From Slackia piriformis YIT 12062 (GTDB taxonomy: Bacteria > Actinomycetota > Coriobacteriia > Coriobacteriales > Eggerthellaceae), in NCBI RefSeq assembly GCF_000296445.1, contig NZ_JH815198.1, positions 1,427,114-1,491,113 of the forward strand: a stretch of DNA of 64,000 nt, written 5' to 3'. The notes below the pieces were generated by a model, which saw only the letters and a program-made list of their open reading frames with translations, was not told where the DNA came from and ran no database searches. Made by a program: the position numbers and the translations under genes. Shown here in pieces: positions 34,935 to 47,693 of this stretch. Each line of letters begins with the position of its first letter. The stretch's first letter is position 1.

Positions 34935-35560
34935 TCGAAACGTCCCAAGACGGTCGAATTCGCGAGCAAACGCTCATGGCAGCAATTGAGACTTGCGACA
35001 GACGACTGCGACGTCAAGCACCATCAGACACCATAAACAATCCCTTTTCGCAATACCGTGCTAGCGAACGGGACTCTCTAAGACTTCGCGCCAACAAACA
35101 AACTACGCCCTTACCCCCGTAGCAGGCGCTCAGGACATCGATCGTTAACGCCACCGAACTCGTTCCAAGGCGGCAAAATTCATGTTGCTTCGGCCTTTTC
35201 GAGACGGCAAAACAATGTTCCCGCAAATAGCACGAGTCTTCCGCCTTTACCCAAGAATGCCTTTGATGGCCTGAAGAAAATCCCCATTTAAGACGGATAG
35301 CATCGAAAGCCTCTCGAACCGCTGATTGATCTGCATTATCTTCGAGATGCACGTATTTTCGATCACGAAACGCAGAAAGGGCATAGTTCGTTCTCTGCAT
35401 AGAAAACCGCATGAATATGGCGCAGATCTTTCCAATGCTGAAAGCCGTCACGAAACACCGCGGTTCCTCCTCTGCGCGGAAAGACCCCGCAAAGGCACTC
35501 ACCACTACCCCCTGCGTGATAGAAACGCCCGACTCATCTCCTGTAGAAGAAGTCCCTAAA
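34935..35560. other. Orphan stretch without a supported gene
   Basis: About 630 bases, lower in GC than the flanks. An open frame of 200 codons exists on the minus strand (35014-35616), but it has no ribosome site at any ATG, no recognisable domain, and overlaps the atp terminator. It could be a decayed gene. No RNA gene was recognised. Confidence 0.35.
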
Positions 35561-35625
35561 ATGCAGAAGAGCGACCCCGAAGGACCGCTCTTCTTTGCAT
35601 TTGAATGCCCCGGCATTCAAATGTC
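35561..35625 (-). terminator. Double hairpin ending the ATP synthase operon
   Basis: On the minus strand a GAATGCC/GGCATTC hairpin is followed by a longer one built on AGAAGAGCG / CGCTCTTCT with GCATTTT after it. Both lie just past the atpC stop. Confidence 0.75.
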
Positions 35626-35643
35626 ATTAAACCATACGAACGC

Positions 35644-35907
35644 TTAACGCAGTTCGGCTTTGTCCGCGAGGACGATGACCTTCGTGCCACTAACCTGCAC
35701 GTAGCCACCTTCGACGGCAAACTCCTTGAACGGACCGCCCTCGTTTTCCTGCACGCGAACGACACCGTCGCTCAACGTGGAAACCAGAGGTATGTGGCCG
35801 CTCAAAAAGCCCATCTCACCTTCGGTGCCGGGAACAACGACGAAGTGAGCTTCGCCGGTGTAGCACTTCGCTTCAGGCGTCACGATGTCGCAGGTGAACT
35901 TAGCCAT
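35644..35907 (-). CDS. atpC: ATP synthase epsilon subunit, short form
   Basis: Epsilon links the gamma stalk to the c-ring of F1Fo. The 87-residue product contains the complete N-terminal beta-sandwich (FTCDIVTPEAKCYTGEA, then MGFLSGHIPLVSTL) but lacks the C-terminal two-helix domain present in the usual 130-140 residue protein. The next 40 bases contain no frame that could restore it before the terminator hairpins, so the short form looks natural. The absent part is the region that inhibits ATP hydrolysis in other bacteria. It follows atpD with a one-base gap. Confidence 0.96.
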   Translation of the reverse strand: MAKFTCDIVTPEAKCYTGEAHFVVVPGTEGEMGFLSGHIPLVSTLSDGVVRVQENEGGPFKEFAVEGGYVQVSGTKVIVLADKAELR

Positions 35908-35908
35908 C

Positions 35909-37366
<1,458 letters not shown>

Positions 37367-38266
37367 TTAATCCTCCAAAGCTGCAGCGCCACCAACGATC
37401 TCGGAGATCTCAGTGGTGATGGCACCTTGACGTACACGGTTATACAACCTGGATAGCGTTTCCACCATCTCGTTCGCATTCTCGGTTGCCGAATGCATGG
37501 CAGTGCGTCGCGCAGACTGCTCGCCTGCCGCAGAGTCGATCAATGCATGGTAGATCGACGTGCGCAGATATGCGGGCAGAAGACGGGCCAACACGTCAGC
37601 CGGCTCGGGCTCGAACTCGACGCTCGCGGGAATGGACTCGGTTGCGGCTTCCGCCGGTTCGGCAGAAGCGGTCATAACAGCTTGCGTATCGACGGGCAGG
37701 ATAACTTCCTCGCGCAGAACCTGCTCAGCAGCGTTCTTCGAGTGGTTGTACACCAAAACAACCTCGTCGACACGGCCTTCTTCATACGCCGCGACGGCGT
37801 AATCGGCGATGGCATTCGCCTCTTCAAGCGTAGGGTCGGCAGAAAGATCTTTGAAATCAAGCACCGGCTCGATCTTGCGATACTTGAAAAATCCAATAGC
37901 CTTCTTGCCGCAGGCGATAACTTCGACCTCGACACCCTGCGCCTTTTTCGCGCGAATCAGCTTCTCTACCGTACGCAGAACGTTGGAGTTGAAGCCGCCG
38001 GCAAGGCCGCGGTCGGAAACCACGGCCACCACCAGCATACGCTTAACGTCCGCACGCTTTTCCAGCAAAGGGTTTTCGCTGGCCTGCACGCGCTCCGCAA
38101 CGCCCTGAAGCATTTCGGTCATGGATTCGGCATACGGCGTGGCGGTGATGATGCGCTCGGAAGCGTGCTTCACCTTCGCGCCTGCAACCATTTCCATGGT
38201 GCGCGTAATCTGCATAGTCGAAGAAACCGACTTGATGCGCTTTTCAATGTCGTGCAGGTTAGGCAT
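37367..38266 (-). CDS. atpG: ATP synthase gamma subunit
   Basis: The central rotor shaft of F1. The 299-residue product begins PNLHDIEKRIKSVSSTMQIT and ends LYNRVRQGAITTEISEIVGGA, the paired N- and C-terminal helices of the coiled coil; the ligand VVSDRGLAGGFN is present. An insert of about 20 residues rich in Ala/Glu/Pro (near residues 200-225) lies in the globular part. It is 14 bases downstream of atpA and directly abuts atpD. Confidence 0.98.
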   Translation of the reverse strand: MPNLHDIEKRIKSVSSTMQITRTMEMVAGAKVKHASERIITATPYAESMTEMLQGVAERVQASENPLLEKRADVKRMLVVAVVSDRGLAGGFNSNVLRTVEKLIRAKKAQGVEVEVIACGKKAIGFFKYRKIEPVLDFKDLSADPTLEEANAIADYAVAAYEEGRVDEVVLVYNHSKNAAEQVLREEVILPVDTQAVMTASAEPAEAATESIPASVEFEPEPADVLARLLPAYLRTSIYHALIDSAAGEQSARRTAMHSATENANEMVETLSRLYNRVRQGAITTEISEIVGGAAALED

Positions 38267-38280
38267 GTTCTAGCCTTCCT

Positions 38281-39839
<1,559 letters not shown>

Positions 39840-39846
<7 letters not shown>

Positions 39847-40418
39847 TCACCTCCATCGTTAGATTCCGTAAGCACGTTGCGAGTATGCTCCAGCTGAGAA
39901 GCAATGCTCGCGTCGATGCGTTTTCCATGGGTACTCATGATAATGCCGCCCAGGATGGACGTGTCAATGTGCTCGCGCAACACGACCTTCTTGCCCAAAT
40001 CCTTGGAAAGCTTCTCGGTGATAACCGAGCGCAGCTCGTCATCAAGCGCGACGACCGTAGTCACGTCGACGACGCAAACGCCGAGCTTTTCCTCGGAAGT
40101 CTCGTAGAATGCAGAGACAACCTGCAAAAGCTCGCCGAGATTGTTACGCTCCGCCATAACGGTGATCACACTGTTGACCAAGGGGTCTATTCCCTCGAAC
40201 ACGTTGGCGGCCAAACGTCCACGTTGTTCAGGAGAATACGCCGGATCAGTCAGCGCTTCGCGCAGATCGGTATTGCCGCGATACAGCGAAAGCACGGTTT
40301 CCAGCTGGTCGCGAACGTCCAGCACACGCTCCTGACCGCCTTCGGAAAAGGCCGCATCAAGAAGCATGCCGGCATACGTTGCGATTTCTTCTTTAACAAG
40401 CAGACGATTAGTTGGCAT
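39840..40418 (-). CDS. atpH: ATP synthase delta subunit
   Basis: Delta joins the peripheral stalk to the top of F1. The 192-residue product shows the helical N-terminal domain ([15 protein letters not shown]) and the conserved C-terminal hairpin [25 protein letters not shown]-type region (VDTSILGG class). Its ATG lies inside the end of atpF with an 11-base overlap, so the two are translationally coupled. Confidence 0.97.
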
Positions 40419-41052
40419 TGAAACTACCCGCCTCTTCGACGTAGCGCTTGATCATAGCGCGATGCTGTTCGTCGGACAGGTCGTTGCCGATAAGCTTGCC
40501 GGCTACTGCGACCGAAAGGTCGGCGACGGAAGCCTGCAGCTCAGAAACAGCAGCCTTCTTCTCAGCCTCGATGGCTGCATGCGCCTTCTCGATCATGTCG
40601 GCGGCTTCCTGCTGCGCCTTCGCCGTAATGTCGGCCTTCACGTCTTCGCCGGTCTTCTTCGCATCGGAAACGATGCGGGAAGCTTCAGCCTTAGCCTCGG
40701 CGAGCTGCTGCTTGTACTCTTCGAGCAGACGTTCGCTTTCCTGGCGGGCCTCTTCGGCGTTTTTGAGGTCATCGCGAATGGTGTTGGCGCGCTTCTCGAG
40801 CATACGGTCGAAAACCGGCCAACCGAACTTCGCAAGAATGACCCACAAAATGATGAAGGCGACGAGCATGGGGATGAATTCATTCATCTTGGGCAGAATG
40901 GCTTCGACGCCACCGCCCTCAGAAGCGAATGCATACGCGGGGCTGCAAAGAGCGACGGTTGCTGCAGATGCAACAATGGCGCCGACTTTGCCTGCCTTGG
41001 TTGTGTACGCTTTCAACTCGCTTGCCTCCTGTTCTTTCTTCGTAAAAACCAT
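40408..41052 (-). CDS. atpF: ATP synthase b subunit with signal-like N-terminus
   Basis: The peripheral-stalk subunit. The 214-residue product is longer than the usual ~160. Residues 1-45 contain a basic start, a hydrophobic run (VGAIVASAATVALCS) and SPAYAFA, which look like a signal peptide with an AxA cleavage site. The canonical membrane helix follows (about 58-78, MLVAFIILWVILAKFGWPVF), then a long charged coiled coil. It may be processed or may carry an extra membrane helix. It lies 17 bases downstream of atpE and overlaps atpH. Confidence 0.96.
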   Translation of the reverse strand: MVFTKKEQEASELKAYTTKAGKVGAIVASAATVALCSPAYAFASEGGGVEAILPKMNEFIPMLVAFIILWVILAKFGWPVFDRMLEKRANTIRDDLKNAEEARQESERLLEEYKQQLAEAKAEASRIVSDAKKTGEDVKADITAKAQQEAADMIEKAHAAIEAEKKAAVSELQASVADLSVAVAGKLIGNDLSDEQHRAMIKRYVEEAGSFNAN

Positions 41053-41069
41053 GCAGTGAATCGAATGGA

Positions 41070-41288
41070 TTAACCGATGAAGAACAGAACCAAGCCGAGC
41101 AGTGCCAATGCCTCAGACATTGCAGCACCGATGAAGAAGTAGCCCATGAGCTGACCCTTCATCTCAGGCTGGCGAGCAGCAGCGACGCACAGACCGTAGG
41201 TAGCGATACCAATGCCGATGCCAGGGCCGATAGCGGCGAGGCCGTAGCCGACGACCTTCAGTGCGGCAAGTGCGACAGTGATTTCCAC
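41070..41288 (-). CDS. atpE: ATP synthase c subunit (proton type)
   Basis: The rotor-ring proteolipid, 72 residues, two membrane helices joined by the polar loop ARQPEMKGQ. The ion-binding carboxylate is Glu in AMSEALALLG. The first helix reads GPGIGIGIA where sodium-type rings have Gln (GxGVGQG), and no Ser follows the Glu, so proton coupling is expected. The start codon is GTG, preceded by AAGGAGGAAACT, a very strong ribosome site that suits the need for many copies. The 130-base gap to atpB contains several small hairpins. Confidence 0.98.
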   Translation of the reverse strand: MEITVALAALKVVGYGLAAIGPGIGIGIATYGLCVAAARQPEMKGQLMGYFFIGAAMSEALALLGLVLFFIG

Positions 41289-41418
41289 AGTTTCCTCCTT
41301 TGTCGAACCCCATGCCTTTTCTTCGGGGTTTCTTACCTATATTTGCCAGCTGAGGGGTGCAGCTGAAACACCGTAATCAGACCGCATACGTTGCGGCGGA
41401 CGTGTGCGCTTTATGCGC
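41289..41418 (-). promoter_or_regulatory. Structured atpB-atpE intercistronic region
   Basis: Three small stems can form on the minus strand: GCGC-ATAAA-GCGC, CCGC-N7-GCGG and CAGCTG-N7-CAGCTG. Such a spacer ahead of the c-subunit gene could stabilise its message and raise its dose; this is inference. Confidence 0.35.
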
Positions 41419-42213
41419 TTAGTGCGCGTGGGTCGCCGTATTGACGTAAGACGCGGAAAGGATGGCGAAAACGAACGCCTGGATGAATGCGACCAAGCAC
41501 TCCATGGCATACATAAGCACCAAAAGCACGAACCATGCGATGGAAGGCAAGCCGGCGATGAGGTCCATAGATCCGGCAAACAGAGCCTGCTGAATGAAAC
41601 AGGTGGTTGCGATGCCGAAGATGGCGAGCATCATATGGCCGGCGAGCATGTTGCCGTAAAGTCGGACTGCAAGCGTAAGCACGCGAATAATCATGGAGAA
41701 GAGCTCGAGGAACCAGATGACCGGAACCATGGGCTTCGGAACGCCGCTCGGGCAAAGATTCTTGAAGTAGCCCAGAAGGCCGAACTTCTTCAAGCCGTAG
41801 TAGTTGAAGTAGACAAACGAGATTGCAGCAAGAGCCCAGGTACAAGAGATAGCGCCCGTTGCGGTTTTAAAGCCGGGAATAAGACCAAGGATGTTGCAGA
41901 TCAGAATGAAGAAGAACATCGTGGCCAAGAAGGGCACATGCTGCTTGAAGCCGCTGCCGATAACGTCTTCGGCAATGCTCTTGTTCACGAACTCATAGCC
42001 GTATTCCACCGTATTGAAGAACTTGTTGGTAGGAATGAGCTGGAGCTTCTTCGCGGAGATAAGCACGACCGCGAAGGTAACGGCGAGCGCGATGAACAGC
42101 CAGATGACGTATTGGGTGACTTCCCAACCGCCGATGCTGAACACCGTGTGGGGATCGAAGTGCGCCGCGAGACCCTGCGCTTCCGCGACGAACTGATTGA
42201 GAGCTTCGCCCAT
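41419..42213 (-). CDS. atpB: ATP synthase a subunit
   Basis: The stator membrane subunit that forms the proton half-channels beside the c-ring. The 264-residue product has about six membrane segments. The essential arginine is visible in LTLAVRLYGNMLAGHMML, and GLIPGFKTATG and AFVFAILSASYV match the family. It lies 25 bases after the AtpI-like gene and upstream of atpE. Confidence 0.97.
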   Translation of the reverse strand: MGEALNQFVAEAQGLAAHFDPHTVFSIGGWEVTQYVIWLFIALAVTFAVVLISAKKLQLIPTNKFFNTVEYGYEFVNKSIAEDVIGSGFKQHVPFLATMFFFILICNILGLIPGFKTATGAISCTWALAAISFVYFNYYGLKKFGLLGYFKNLCPSGVPKPMVPVIWFLELFSMIIRVLTLAVRLYGNMLAGHMMLAIFGIATTCFIQQALFAGSMDLIAGLPSIAWFVLLVLMYAMECLVAFIQAFVFAILSASYVNTATHAH

Positions 42214-42238
42214 GAGATTCCTTCCTTACTTGCAATCA

Positions 42239-42529
42239 TTACCTGCGCTTGCGTTTTGCAAGCACATTTTTATAAAGGACAAACGCGATCGTGGATACCA
42301 AAAATGTGAGTATTTCCGCTATAACATAAGAAATAAGACCCTCACGAGCCAACAATCCGCATGCAACAAGGCCGACGATCAGAACAACCAGAGAAACGGC
42401 AGAGCCTGCAAGGCCGTACAGCCCTATGGTGAGAGCTTGGGTGGAAGTAGAACGGCGCGATAACCTCAACGCAATAAACATGGGCAGAAACCCGAGAAAT
42501 CCGGTCAAAACCCCTAGGGCGATGAACAT
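42239..42529 (-). CDS. AtpI-like small membrane protein
   Basis: A 96-residue protein with three membrane segments (about 1-22, 32-57 and 66-87) and a basic tail (LAKRKRR). Its place as first gene of the atp operon is that of atpI, whose product helps c-ring assembly in other bacteria, but sequence similarity is too weak to name it. AAGGAG is 14 bases from the ATG, an unusually long spacing. Confidence 0.65.
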   Translation of the reverse strand: MFIALGVLTGFLGFLPMFIALRLSRRSTSTQALTIGLYGLAGSAVSLVVLIVGLVACGLLAREGLISYVIAEILTFLVSTIAFVLYKNVLAKRKRR

Positions 42530-42602
42530 ATCGAGCTGTTCACTCTCCTTATTATCCGATCGAACTTTTCACCGACATATGTCGAAAACTTCACTCACTC
42601 TA

Positions 42603-42634
42603 GCAAAAAATGTATATCAATTTCGCATGAAGAT
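42603..42634 (-). promoter_or_regulatory. Promoter candidate for the atp operon
   Basis: On the minus strand TTTACC and TATACA are spaced 18 bases in an AT-rich segment about 75 bases upstream of the first gene. The boxes are imperfect. Confidence 0.4.
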
Positions 42635-42682
42635 GGTAAAAGAAGAAAAAAACACGCAAACGGGGTGAATTTTATACGATTT

Positions 42683-43150
42683 TTATACGGATTCATCGAC
42701 ACTACGAATAAGAATGTCCGTTTCCGAAAGCAATTCCTCTGATAATGCATCAGGATACGGGGTTGCAAAAACGATTTCCTTAATGCCGGCATTAATGAGC
42801 ATCTTGGCGCATACCGAGCAAGGTTGCGTTGTTATATAGATAGACGAGCCCTCTATATCTATGCCGTAGCGCGCCGCCTGGATAATGGCGTTCTGCTCCG
42901 CATGAAGGCCGCGACAGATTTCGTGACGCTGCCCCGAAGGAACGCCGAGCTGTTCGCGCAGGCAACCCGTTTCTTCGCAATGGCGCAGACCCGAAGGAAC
43001 GCCGTTGTAACCTGTGGCGAGAATTCGACGGTCCTTCACGATGATAGCCCCCACCGCGCGACGAAGACAGGTCGAACGCTTCGCGACCTCGAATGCGAGA
43101 TGGATGAAATACTCGTCCCACGAAGGACGCTCGATATGCCTTTGCGCCAT
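42683..43150 (-). CDS. dCMP deaminase family protein
   Basis: A zinc-dependent cytidine/deoxycytidylate deaminase that makes dUMP for thymidylate synthesis. The start [15 protein letters not shown] follows GGGAGG at five bases and gives 155 residues, the family length. The zinc and proton-shuttle motif [11 protein letters not shown] and the second zinc motif PCSVCAK are intact. The N-terminal [22 protein letters not shown] block matches ComEB/dCMP deaminases. It is downstream of upp with a hairpin between them. Confidence 0.95.
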   Translation of the reverse strand: MAQRHIERPSWDEYFIHLAFEVAKRSTCLRRAVGAIIVKDRRILATGYNGVPSGLRHCEETGCLREQLGVPSGQRHEICRGLHAEQNAIIQAARYGIDIEGSSIYITTQPCSVCAKMLINAGIKEIVFATPYPDALSEELLSETDILIRSVDESV

Positions 43151-43169
43151 GCTAGCCTCCCTATACAAT

Positions 43170-43208
43170 GAAACGGCTTGCTGCGCAGGCGCGCACAGCA
43201 AGCCGTTC
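43170..43208 (-). terminator. Hairpin between upp and the dCMP deaminase gene
   Basis: AACGGCTTGCTG and CAGCAAGCCGTT pair perfectly, with GCG/CGC-type extension toward the loop, followed by only TTTCATT. It may end upp transcripts or only reduce read-through. Confidence 0.65.
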
Positions 43209-43222
43209 GTGGTTTCACCGAT

Positions 43223-43867
43223 TTATTTGGTTCCGAAAATGCGATCGCCCGCATCCCCGAGACCAGGAACGATATAAGCGGCATCGTTGAGGCCGTCGTC
43301 AATCGCGCACGTATACACCGTCACATCGGGGTCTGCATCGAGCACGGCGCGAATTCCCTCCGGCGCCGCGACCAAAACCATGAGCTTAAGGCTTTTGACC
43401 CCGCATTCGCGAAGATACTCGATGGCGGCAAGGGAGCTTCCTCCCGTTGCCAGCATAGGATCGACGATAAGCACATCCCTATCGGCGATGTCTTTCGGCA
43501 TCTTGGCGTAATACTCGCGCGGGCGATGAGTCTGCTCGTCTCGCTCCATGCCCAGATGACCGACGCATGCGGCGGGCACGAGGTCGAGCACGCCTTCCAC
43601 CATGCCAAGGCCTGCGCGAAGAATGGGGACAATCGCCATTTTGCGGCCTTTGACTATCTTGCACTTCGCTTCCGCGACCGGTGTTTCGACGAACACTTCT
43701 TCGAGGGGAAGATCGCGCGTGACCTCGAACGTTTCGAACATGGCGAGTTCGCGGACAAGCTCGCGGAATTGCTTGGAAGGGGTGGTCTTATCCCTCAGGA
43801 TCGCAAGCTTATGCTGCACCATGGGATGGTCGACGAGCACAACCCGTTCTTCGTTTTCAAAAGCCAT
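43223..43867 (-). CDS. upp: Uracil phosphoribosyltransferase
   Basis: Upp salvages uracil with PRPP to give UMP. The 214-residue product from [10 protein letters not shown] (AAGGAGGACGAA upstream) has [18 protein letters not shown] at the N-terminus, the PRPP loop [10 protein letters not shown] and the uracil-binding C-terminus [14 protein letters not shown]. It lies after glyA on the same strand with a hairpin in the gap. Confidence 0.98.
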   Translation of the reverse strand: MAFENEERVVLVDHPMVQHKLAILRDKTTPSKQFRELVRELAMFETFEVTRDLPLEEVFVETPVAEAKCKIVKGRKMAIVPILRAGLGMVEGVLDLVPAACVGHLGMERDEQTHRPREYYAKMPKDIADRDVLIVDPMLATGGSSLAAIEYLRECGVKSLKLMVLVAAPEGIRAVLDADPDVTVYTCAIDDGLNDAAYIVPGLGDAGDRIFGTK

Positions 43868-43891
43868 TTCGTCCTCCTTGGCGCACAAGAC

Positions 43892-43920
43892 CGCTCGACG
43901 AATAAGAATCGCCGAGCGGC
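43892..43920 (-). terminator. Hairpin after glyA
   Basis: CCGCTCGGCGA and TCGTCGAGCGG pair with one G-T around a seven-base loop. It is followed by TCTTG rather than a T-run. Confidence 0.55.
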
Positions 43921-43942
43921 TTGAATCAAGCGATAGCCTTGT

Positions 43943-45193
43943 TTAGAAATCGTATTCGGGATACAGCGGATGCGCATCCAGGATGGTGCGGACCTGCGCG
44001 GCTATAGCGGCAAGCTTCTCTTCGTCGCCGGCTGCGAAAACCGTAGCGGCAATCAGCTCGCCCACGCGGTGGAAGTCGTTCTCATCAAGGCCGCGCGTGG
44101 TAGCGGCGGCGGACCCGACACGAATGCCGCTGGTCACGAAGGGAGAACGCGGCTCGTTGGGAATGGAGTTCTTGTTCACGGTGATACCAACGCTCTCAAG
44201 AAGCTTCTCGGCGTCTTTACCCGTGACATCGGCAGGGGTCAGATCCACGAGGCACAGATGATTGTCCGTACCGCCAGAAACCAGGCGAAGCCCGCCGGCG
44301 GTAAGGCCTTCCGCCATGGCGGCGCAGTTCGCGACCACGTTGTCGATGTAGGTTTTGAATTCAGGCTGCAGCGCTTCGCCGAAAGCAACCGCCTTGCCTG
44401 CAATCACATGCATGAGCGGACCGCCCTGGCTTCCCGGAAACACCGCTTTGTCGATCTTTTTGGCGATCTCCTCGTCATTGCACAGAATAAGGCCGCCGCG
44501 TGGACCGCGAAGGGTCTTGTGCGTGGTAGTGGTGGTGACGTCCGCATACGGAACAGGGCTAGGATGGGCGCCCGTAGCGACAAGACCCGCAATATGAGCC
44601 ATGTCCACCATGAAATATGCGCCGTGGCGATGGGCGATGTCGGCCATGCGCTCGAAATCGATCACGCGAGGGTACGCAGAAGCGCCGCCGACGATCAATT
44701 TGGGCTTGAGTTCAGCGGCCATGCGCTCAATGGCCTCGTAATCGATGGTTTCATCATCCGTCAGGCCATAGCCGTGGAAATCATACAGCTTGCCGCTAAA
44801 GTTGACCGGCGAACCGTGCGTGAGATGACCGCCGTTATCCAAGCTCATACCCAGCACAGTATCGCCCGGCTGAATGAGTGCGAAATACGCGGCAAGATTC
44901 GCATTCGCGCCGCTATGAGGCTGCACATTGGCGAACTTTGCGCCGAAAAGCTCCTTCGCACGCTCGCGGGCAAGCTCTTCTACCAAGTCAACCTTTTCGC
45001 AGCCGCCGTAATAGCGCTTCCCAGGGTAGCCTTCGGCGTATTTATTGGTAAGGACGCTGCCCATGGCCTCCATAACTGCCGGACTCGTGAAGTTCTCTGA
45101 CGCGATCAGCTCGATTGAATCGCGCTGGCGCGAAAGCTCTGCGGAGACGGCGGCAGCCACCTGAGGATCTTTGTCCAGATAGGAAAAAGGCAT
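43943..45193 (-). CDS. glyA: Serine hydroxymethyltransferase
   Basis: A PLP enzyme that interconverts serine and glycine with tetrahydrofolate, feeding one-carbon units. The start MPFSYLDKD has AAAGGA eight bases upstream; the product is 416 residues, normal for the family. Visible are [25 protein letters not shown], the PLP-lysine segment [14 protein letters not shown] and [17 protein letters not shown]. It is downstream of rpiB and separated from it by a strong terminator. Confidence 0.98.
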   Translation of the reverse strand: MPFSYLDKDPQVAAAVSAELSRQRDSIELIASENFTSPAVMEAMGSVLTNKYAEGYPGKRYYGGCEKVDLVEELARERAKELFGAKFANVQPHSGANANLAAYFALIQPGDTVLGMSLDNGGHLTHGSPVNFSGKLYDFHGYGLTDDETIDYEAIERMAAELKPKLIVGGASAYPRVIDFERMADIAHRHGAYFMVDMAHIAGLVATGAHPSPVPYADVTTTTTHKTLRGPRGGLILCNDEEIAKKIDKAVFPGSQGGPLMHVIAGKAVAFGEALQPEFKTYIDNVVANCAAMAEGLTAGGLRLVSGGTDNHLCLVDLTPADVTGKDAEKLLESVGITVNKNSIPNEPRSPFVTSGIRVGSAAATTRGLDENDFHRVGELIAATVFAAGDEEKLAAIAAQVRTILDAHPLYPEYDF

Positions 45194-45328
45194 GGATACA
45201 TCCTTTCTTTCACTCGCTGCGGCCACTCAAAGCCGCAAGCACAACGAATCCGCCTATTTTACCACCGCTTCAGACGGGGCTTACGGAGAAGCATATCGAC
45301 GGCGCACTTCCACACACATATCGTTCAA

Positions 45329-45366
45329 ATGTAAAATCGACCGCCGAAGCGACCGATTTTCAACTT
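45329..45366 (-). terminator. Intrinsic terminator after rpiB
   Basis: A 12-pair stem (AAAATCG... / ...CGATTTT with a CGC/GCG upper part) closes a TTCG tetraloop and is followed by TTTTACATTT on the minus strand. It begins about 13 bases after the rpiB stop. Confidence 0.85.
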
Positions 45367-45372
45367 GCCTAT

Positions 45373-45855
45373 TTATGCGCGACGCACATTGCCATCGGCG
45401 CCGATCGTAGCTCCGCCTTCGGCGTCGAGCTTCATGATCTTTGCCACACGCATGGCATGGCGGCCACCCTCGAACTTCGTGGTGAGGAACGCATCCACGA
45501 TCTTCTTGTTTTCCTCCAGCTCGACGAAACGGCCCGAAAGCGTGACGACGTTGGCGTCATTGTGCTGACGGCACAGCTCTGCGAACTGCACGTTGATAAC
45601 ATTGGCGGCACGGACACCGACCACTTTATCGGCGGCCAGAGCCATGCCGATACCGGTGCCGCACACGAGCACGCCTCGATCAGCGGTTCCGCCAGACACA
45701 TCGTGAGCTACGGCGGCCGCGTAATCGGGATAGTCGACACGGTCGTCGCTGTCGGGACCGCGGTCGATCACATCGTAGCCCTGACCCGTCAGGTAATCGA
45801 CCAGCTTCTGCTTCTGATCGAAACCCGCATGATCGCTTGCGATGGAGATAATCAT
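45373..45855 (-). CDS. rpiB: Ribose 5-phosphate isomerase B
   Basis: RpiB interconverts ribose 5-phosphate and ribulose 5-phosphate. The 160-residue product from MIISIASDHAGFD (AAAGGAAC upstream) has the family N-terminus, the active-site VCGTGIGMALAADKV with the catalytic Cys, and GGRHAMRVAKI near the end. The C-terminus has about ten extra residues. It ends a minus-strand run that begins with glpK upstream. Confidence 0.96.
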   Translation of the reverse strand: MIISIASDHAGFDQKQKLVDYLTGQGYDVIDRGPDSDDRVDYPDYAAAVAHDVSGGTADRGVLVCGTGIGMALAADKVVGVRAANVINVQFAELCRQHNDANVVTLSGRFVELEENKKIVDAFLTTKFEGGRHAMRVAKIMKLDAEGGATIGADGNVRRA

Positions 45856-45984
45856 TCCTTGTTCCTTTCTTCGCGCATAAGCGCTTTTTTCATACCGATT
45901 CATCATAGCAAGAACGCAAACCTCACGGCCCCATTCTTCCGCCAAACACCCAAGAGCACCACGAAAAGCGCAGCGTGCGGCGCC

Positions 45985-47490
45985 CTATTCGTCCGAAGCA
46001 GACAACGTGCGCCTTACGGCATCATGCCACCCGGCCATGCATTGCTTGCGCGCCAATGAATCCATGCGGGGAAGGAAATGGTCGTCATGAGCGCGGATGG
46101 AACGTATCTCGTCAAGATCTTCCCAAAACCCCGTGTTCAATCCCGCCAGAAACGCCGCGCCGAGGCCGGTGCTTTCAATAACAGCAGGGCGATTAAGCTG
46201 AGCACCGAGGATGTCGGCCTGAATCTGCATGAGCAGGTTGTTGTCCGAGGCGCCGCCATCGACGTTCAGCTCGTCAATTCTCATGCCTGAATCCTGCTCC
46301 ATGGTACGTGCCACGTCGGCCACCTGATACGCAAGGGACTCAAGCGCCGCGCGGACAATGTGCGCACGCGTGGCGCCACGCGTCAAGCCGTATATAGCGC
46401 CGCGTGCATCGGCATCCCAGTAGGGAGCGCCAAGCCCCGTAAATGCAGGCACGATGTAGACCCCTGCCGAATCCTCAACTGTCAAGGCAAGAGCCTCGCT
46501 TTCCTGGGCGCTTTTGATGATACCCAGCTCGTCGCGCAACCACTGAATAAGAGCCCCGGCCACGAACACGCTTCCCTCGAGGGCGTATTCAAGGCGCGAA
46601 GTGCCAGGCGCACTCGCCGCAATCGTGCTCACCAGACCGTGGGAAGATTCAACCGCTATGTTGCCTGTGTGCATGAGCATGAAGCAGCCCGTGCCGTAGG
46701 TATTTTTGGCACGCCCCGATTCAAAACAACATTGCCCGAACAAAGCCGCCTGCTGATCGCCTGCAACACCGCGAATCGGAATGCCCTCAGGAAGGCCCGG
46801 ATACGATGTAACGCCGTAATCGGCAGAAGAGGGTCGCACTTCGGGAAGCATAGAGCAGGGAATGCCGAACAGATCGAGCAGTTCGTTGTCCCATTTGCCC
46901 GTATGGATGTTGAACAACATGGTACGGCTTGCGTTGGTGACATCGGTCGCATGCACCGATCCGCTGGTTAGACACCAAATAAGCCATGAATCAACCGTGC
47001 CGAACGCAAGATGGCCCTCTTCGGCAAGGTTTTGCGCCCCCTCTACGTGATCGAGAATCCATCTGATTTTGCTCGCCGAGAAATAGGCGTCGGGGATAAG
47101 CCCTGTCTTTTTTCTGACCATGGCGGCCACCGAGCGATCGCCGCATAGCGCCTCCACAAGAGGAGCCGTGCGGCGACACTGCCAGACGATGGCGTTGCAA
47201 ATCGGCTTGCCGGTGCGCCTGTCCCACACAATGGTGGTCTCGCGCTGATTGGTGATGCCGATAGAATCTATTTCATCAGGCGAAACGCTGCTCGAAACCA
47301 TCGCCTCCACCATGACGCCGAGCTGAGACGATGCTATTTCACGCGGATCGTGCTCAACCCATCCTGGCTGGGGATATATCTGGCGAAAAGGATGTTGCGC
47401 CGAACCATGGATACGGCCTTGCCTGTCGAAGACAAGCGCCCGCGAAGACGTGGTGCCCTGGTCGAGCGCCAAGATGTATTTCTTCTCCAT
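45985..47490 (-). CDS. glpK: Glycerol kinase
   Basis: Phosphorylates glycerol with ATP, the first step of its use. The 501-residue product starts with the FGGY-family phosphate loop [15 protein letters not shown], has [22 protein letters not shown], the [13 protein letters not shown] adenosine region and [12 protein letters not shown] near the end. No glycerol facilitator or glycerol-3-phosphate dehydrogenase gene lies nearby. The ribosome site is weak (GGTG). Confidence 0.97.
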   Translation of the reverse strand: MEKKYILALDQGTTSSRALVFDRQGRIHGSAQHPFRQIYPQPGWVEHDPREIASSQLGVMVEAMVSSSVSPDEIDSIGITNQRETTIVWDRRTGKPICNAIVWQCRRTAPLVEALCGDRSVAAMVRKKTGLIPDAYFSASKIRWILDHVEGAQNLAEEGHLAFGTVDSWLIWCLTSGSVHATDVTNASRTMLFNIHTGKWDNELLDLFGIPCSMLPEVRPSSADYGVTSYPGLPEGIPIRGVAGDQQAALFGQCCFESGRAKNTYGTGCFMLMHTGNIAVESSHGLVSTIAASAPGTSRLEYALEGSVFVAGALIQWLRDELGIIKSAQESEALALTVEDSAGVYIVPAFTGLGAPYWDADARGAIYGLTRGATRAHIVRAALESLAYQVADVARTMEQDSGMRIDELNVDGGASDNNLLMQIQADILGAQLNRPAVIESTGLGAAFLAGLNTGFWEDLDEIRSIRAHDDHFLPRMDSLARKQCMAGWHDAVRRTLSASDE

Positions 47491-47693
47491 GACGATTCAC
47501 CATCCGTACGAATCGGGCCGTCGCATCCCGCTTGCGTTGCTTCATACGGCGGCGATCTAGAACCTCCGCTCGATTATACACGGGCGCAACCGCGCGCTTG
47601 CGCAACGAAGTTCGACGAGCAACCAAAGGAAAAAGCGCGACCGAACGCCGAAAGGCCTGGCGACCGCCTTCGCTAAACATGGCATGCGCGCAA

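Noticed and set aside
35411-35647. Plus-strand frame of 78 codons
   Set aside because: No ribosome site, and it runs through the atp terminator hairpins into the end of atpC.
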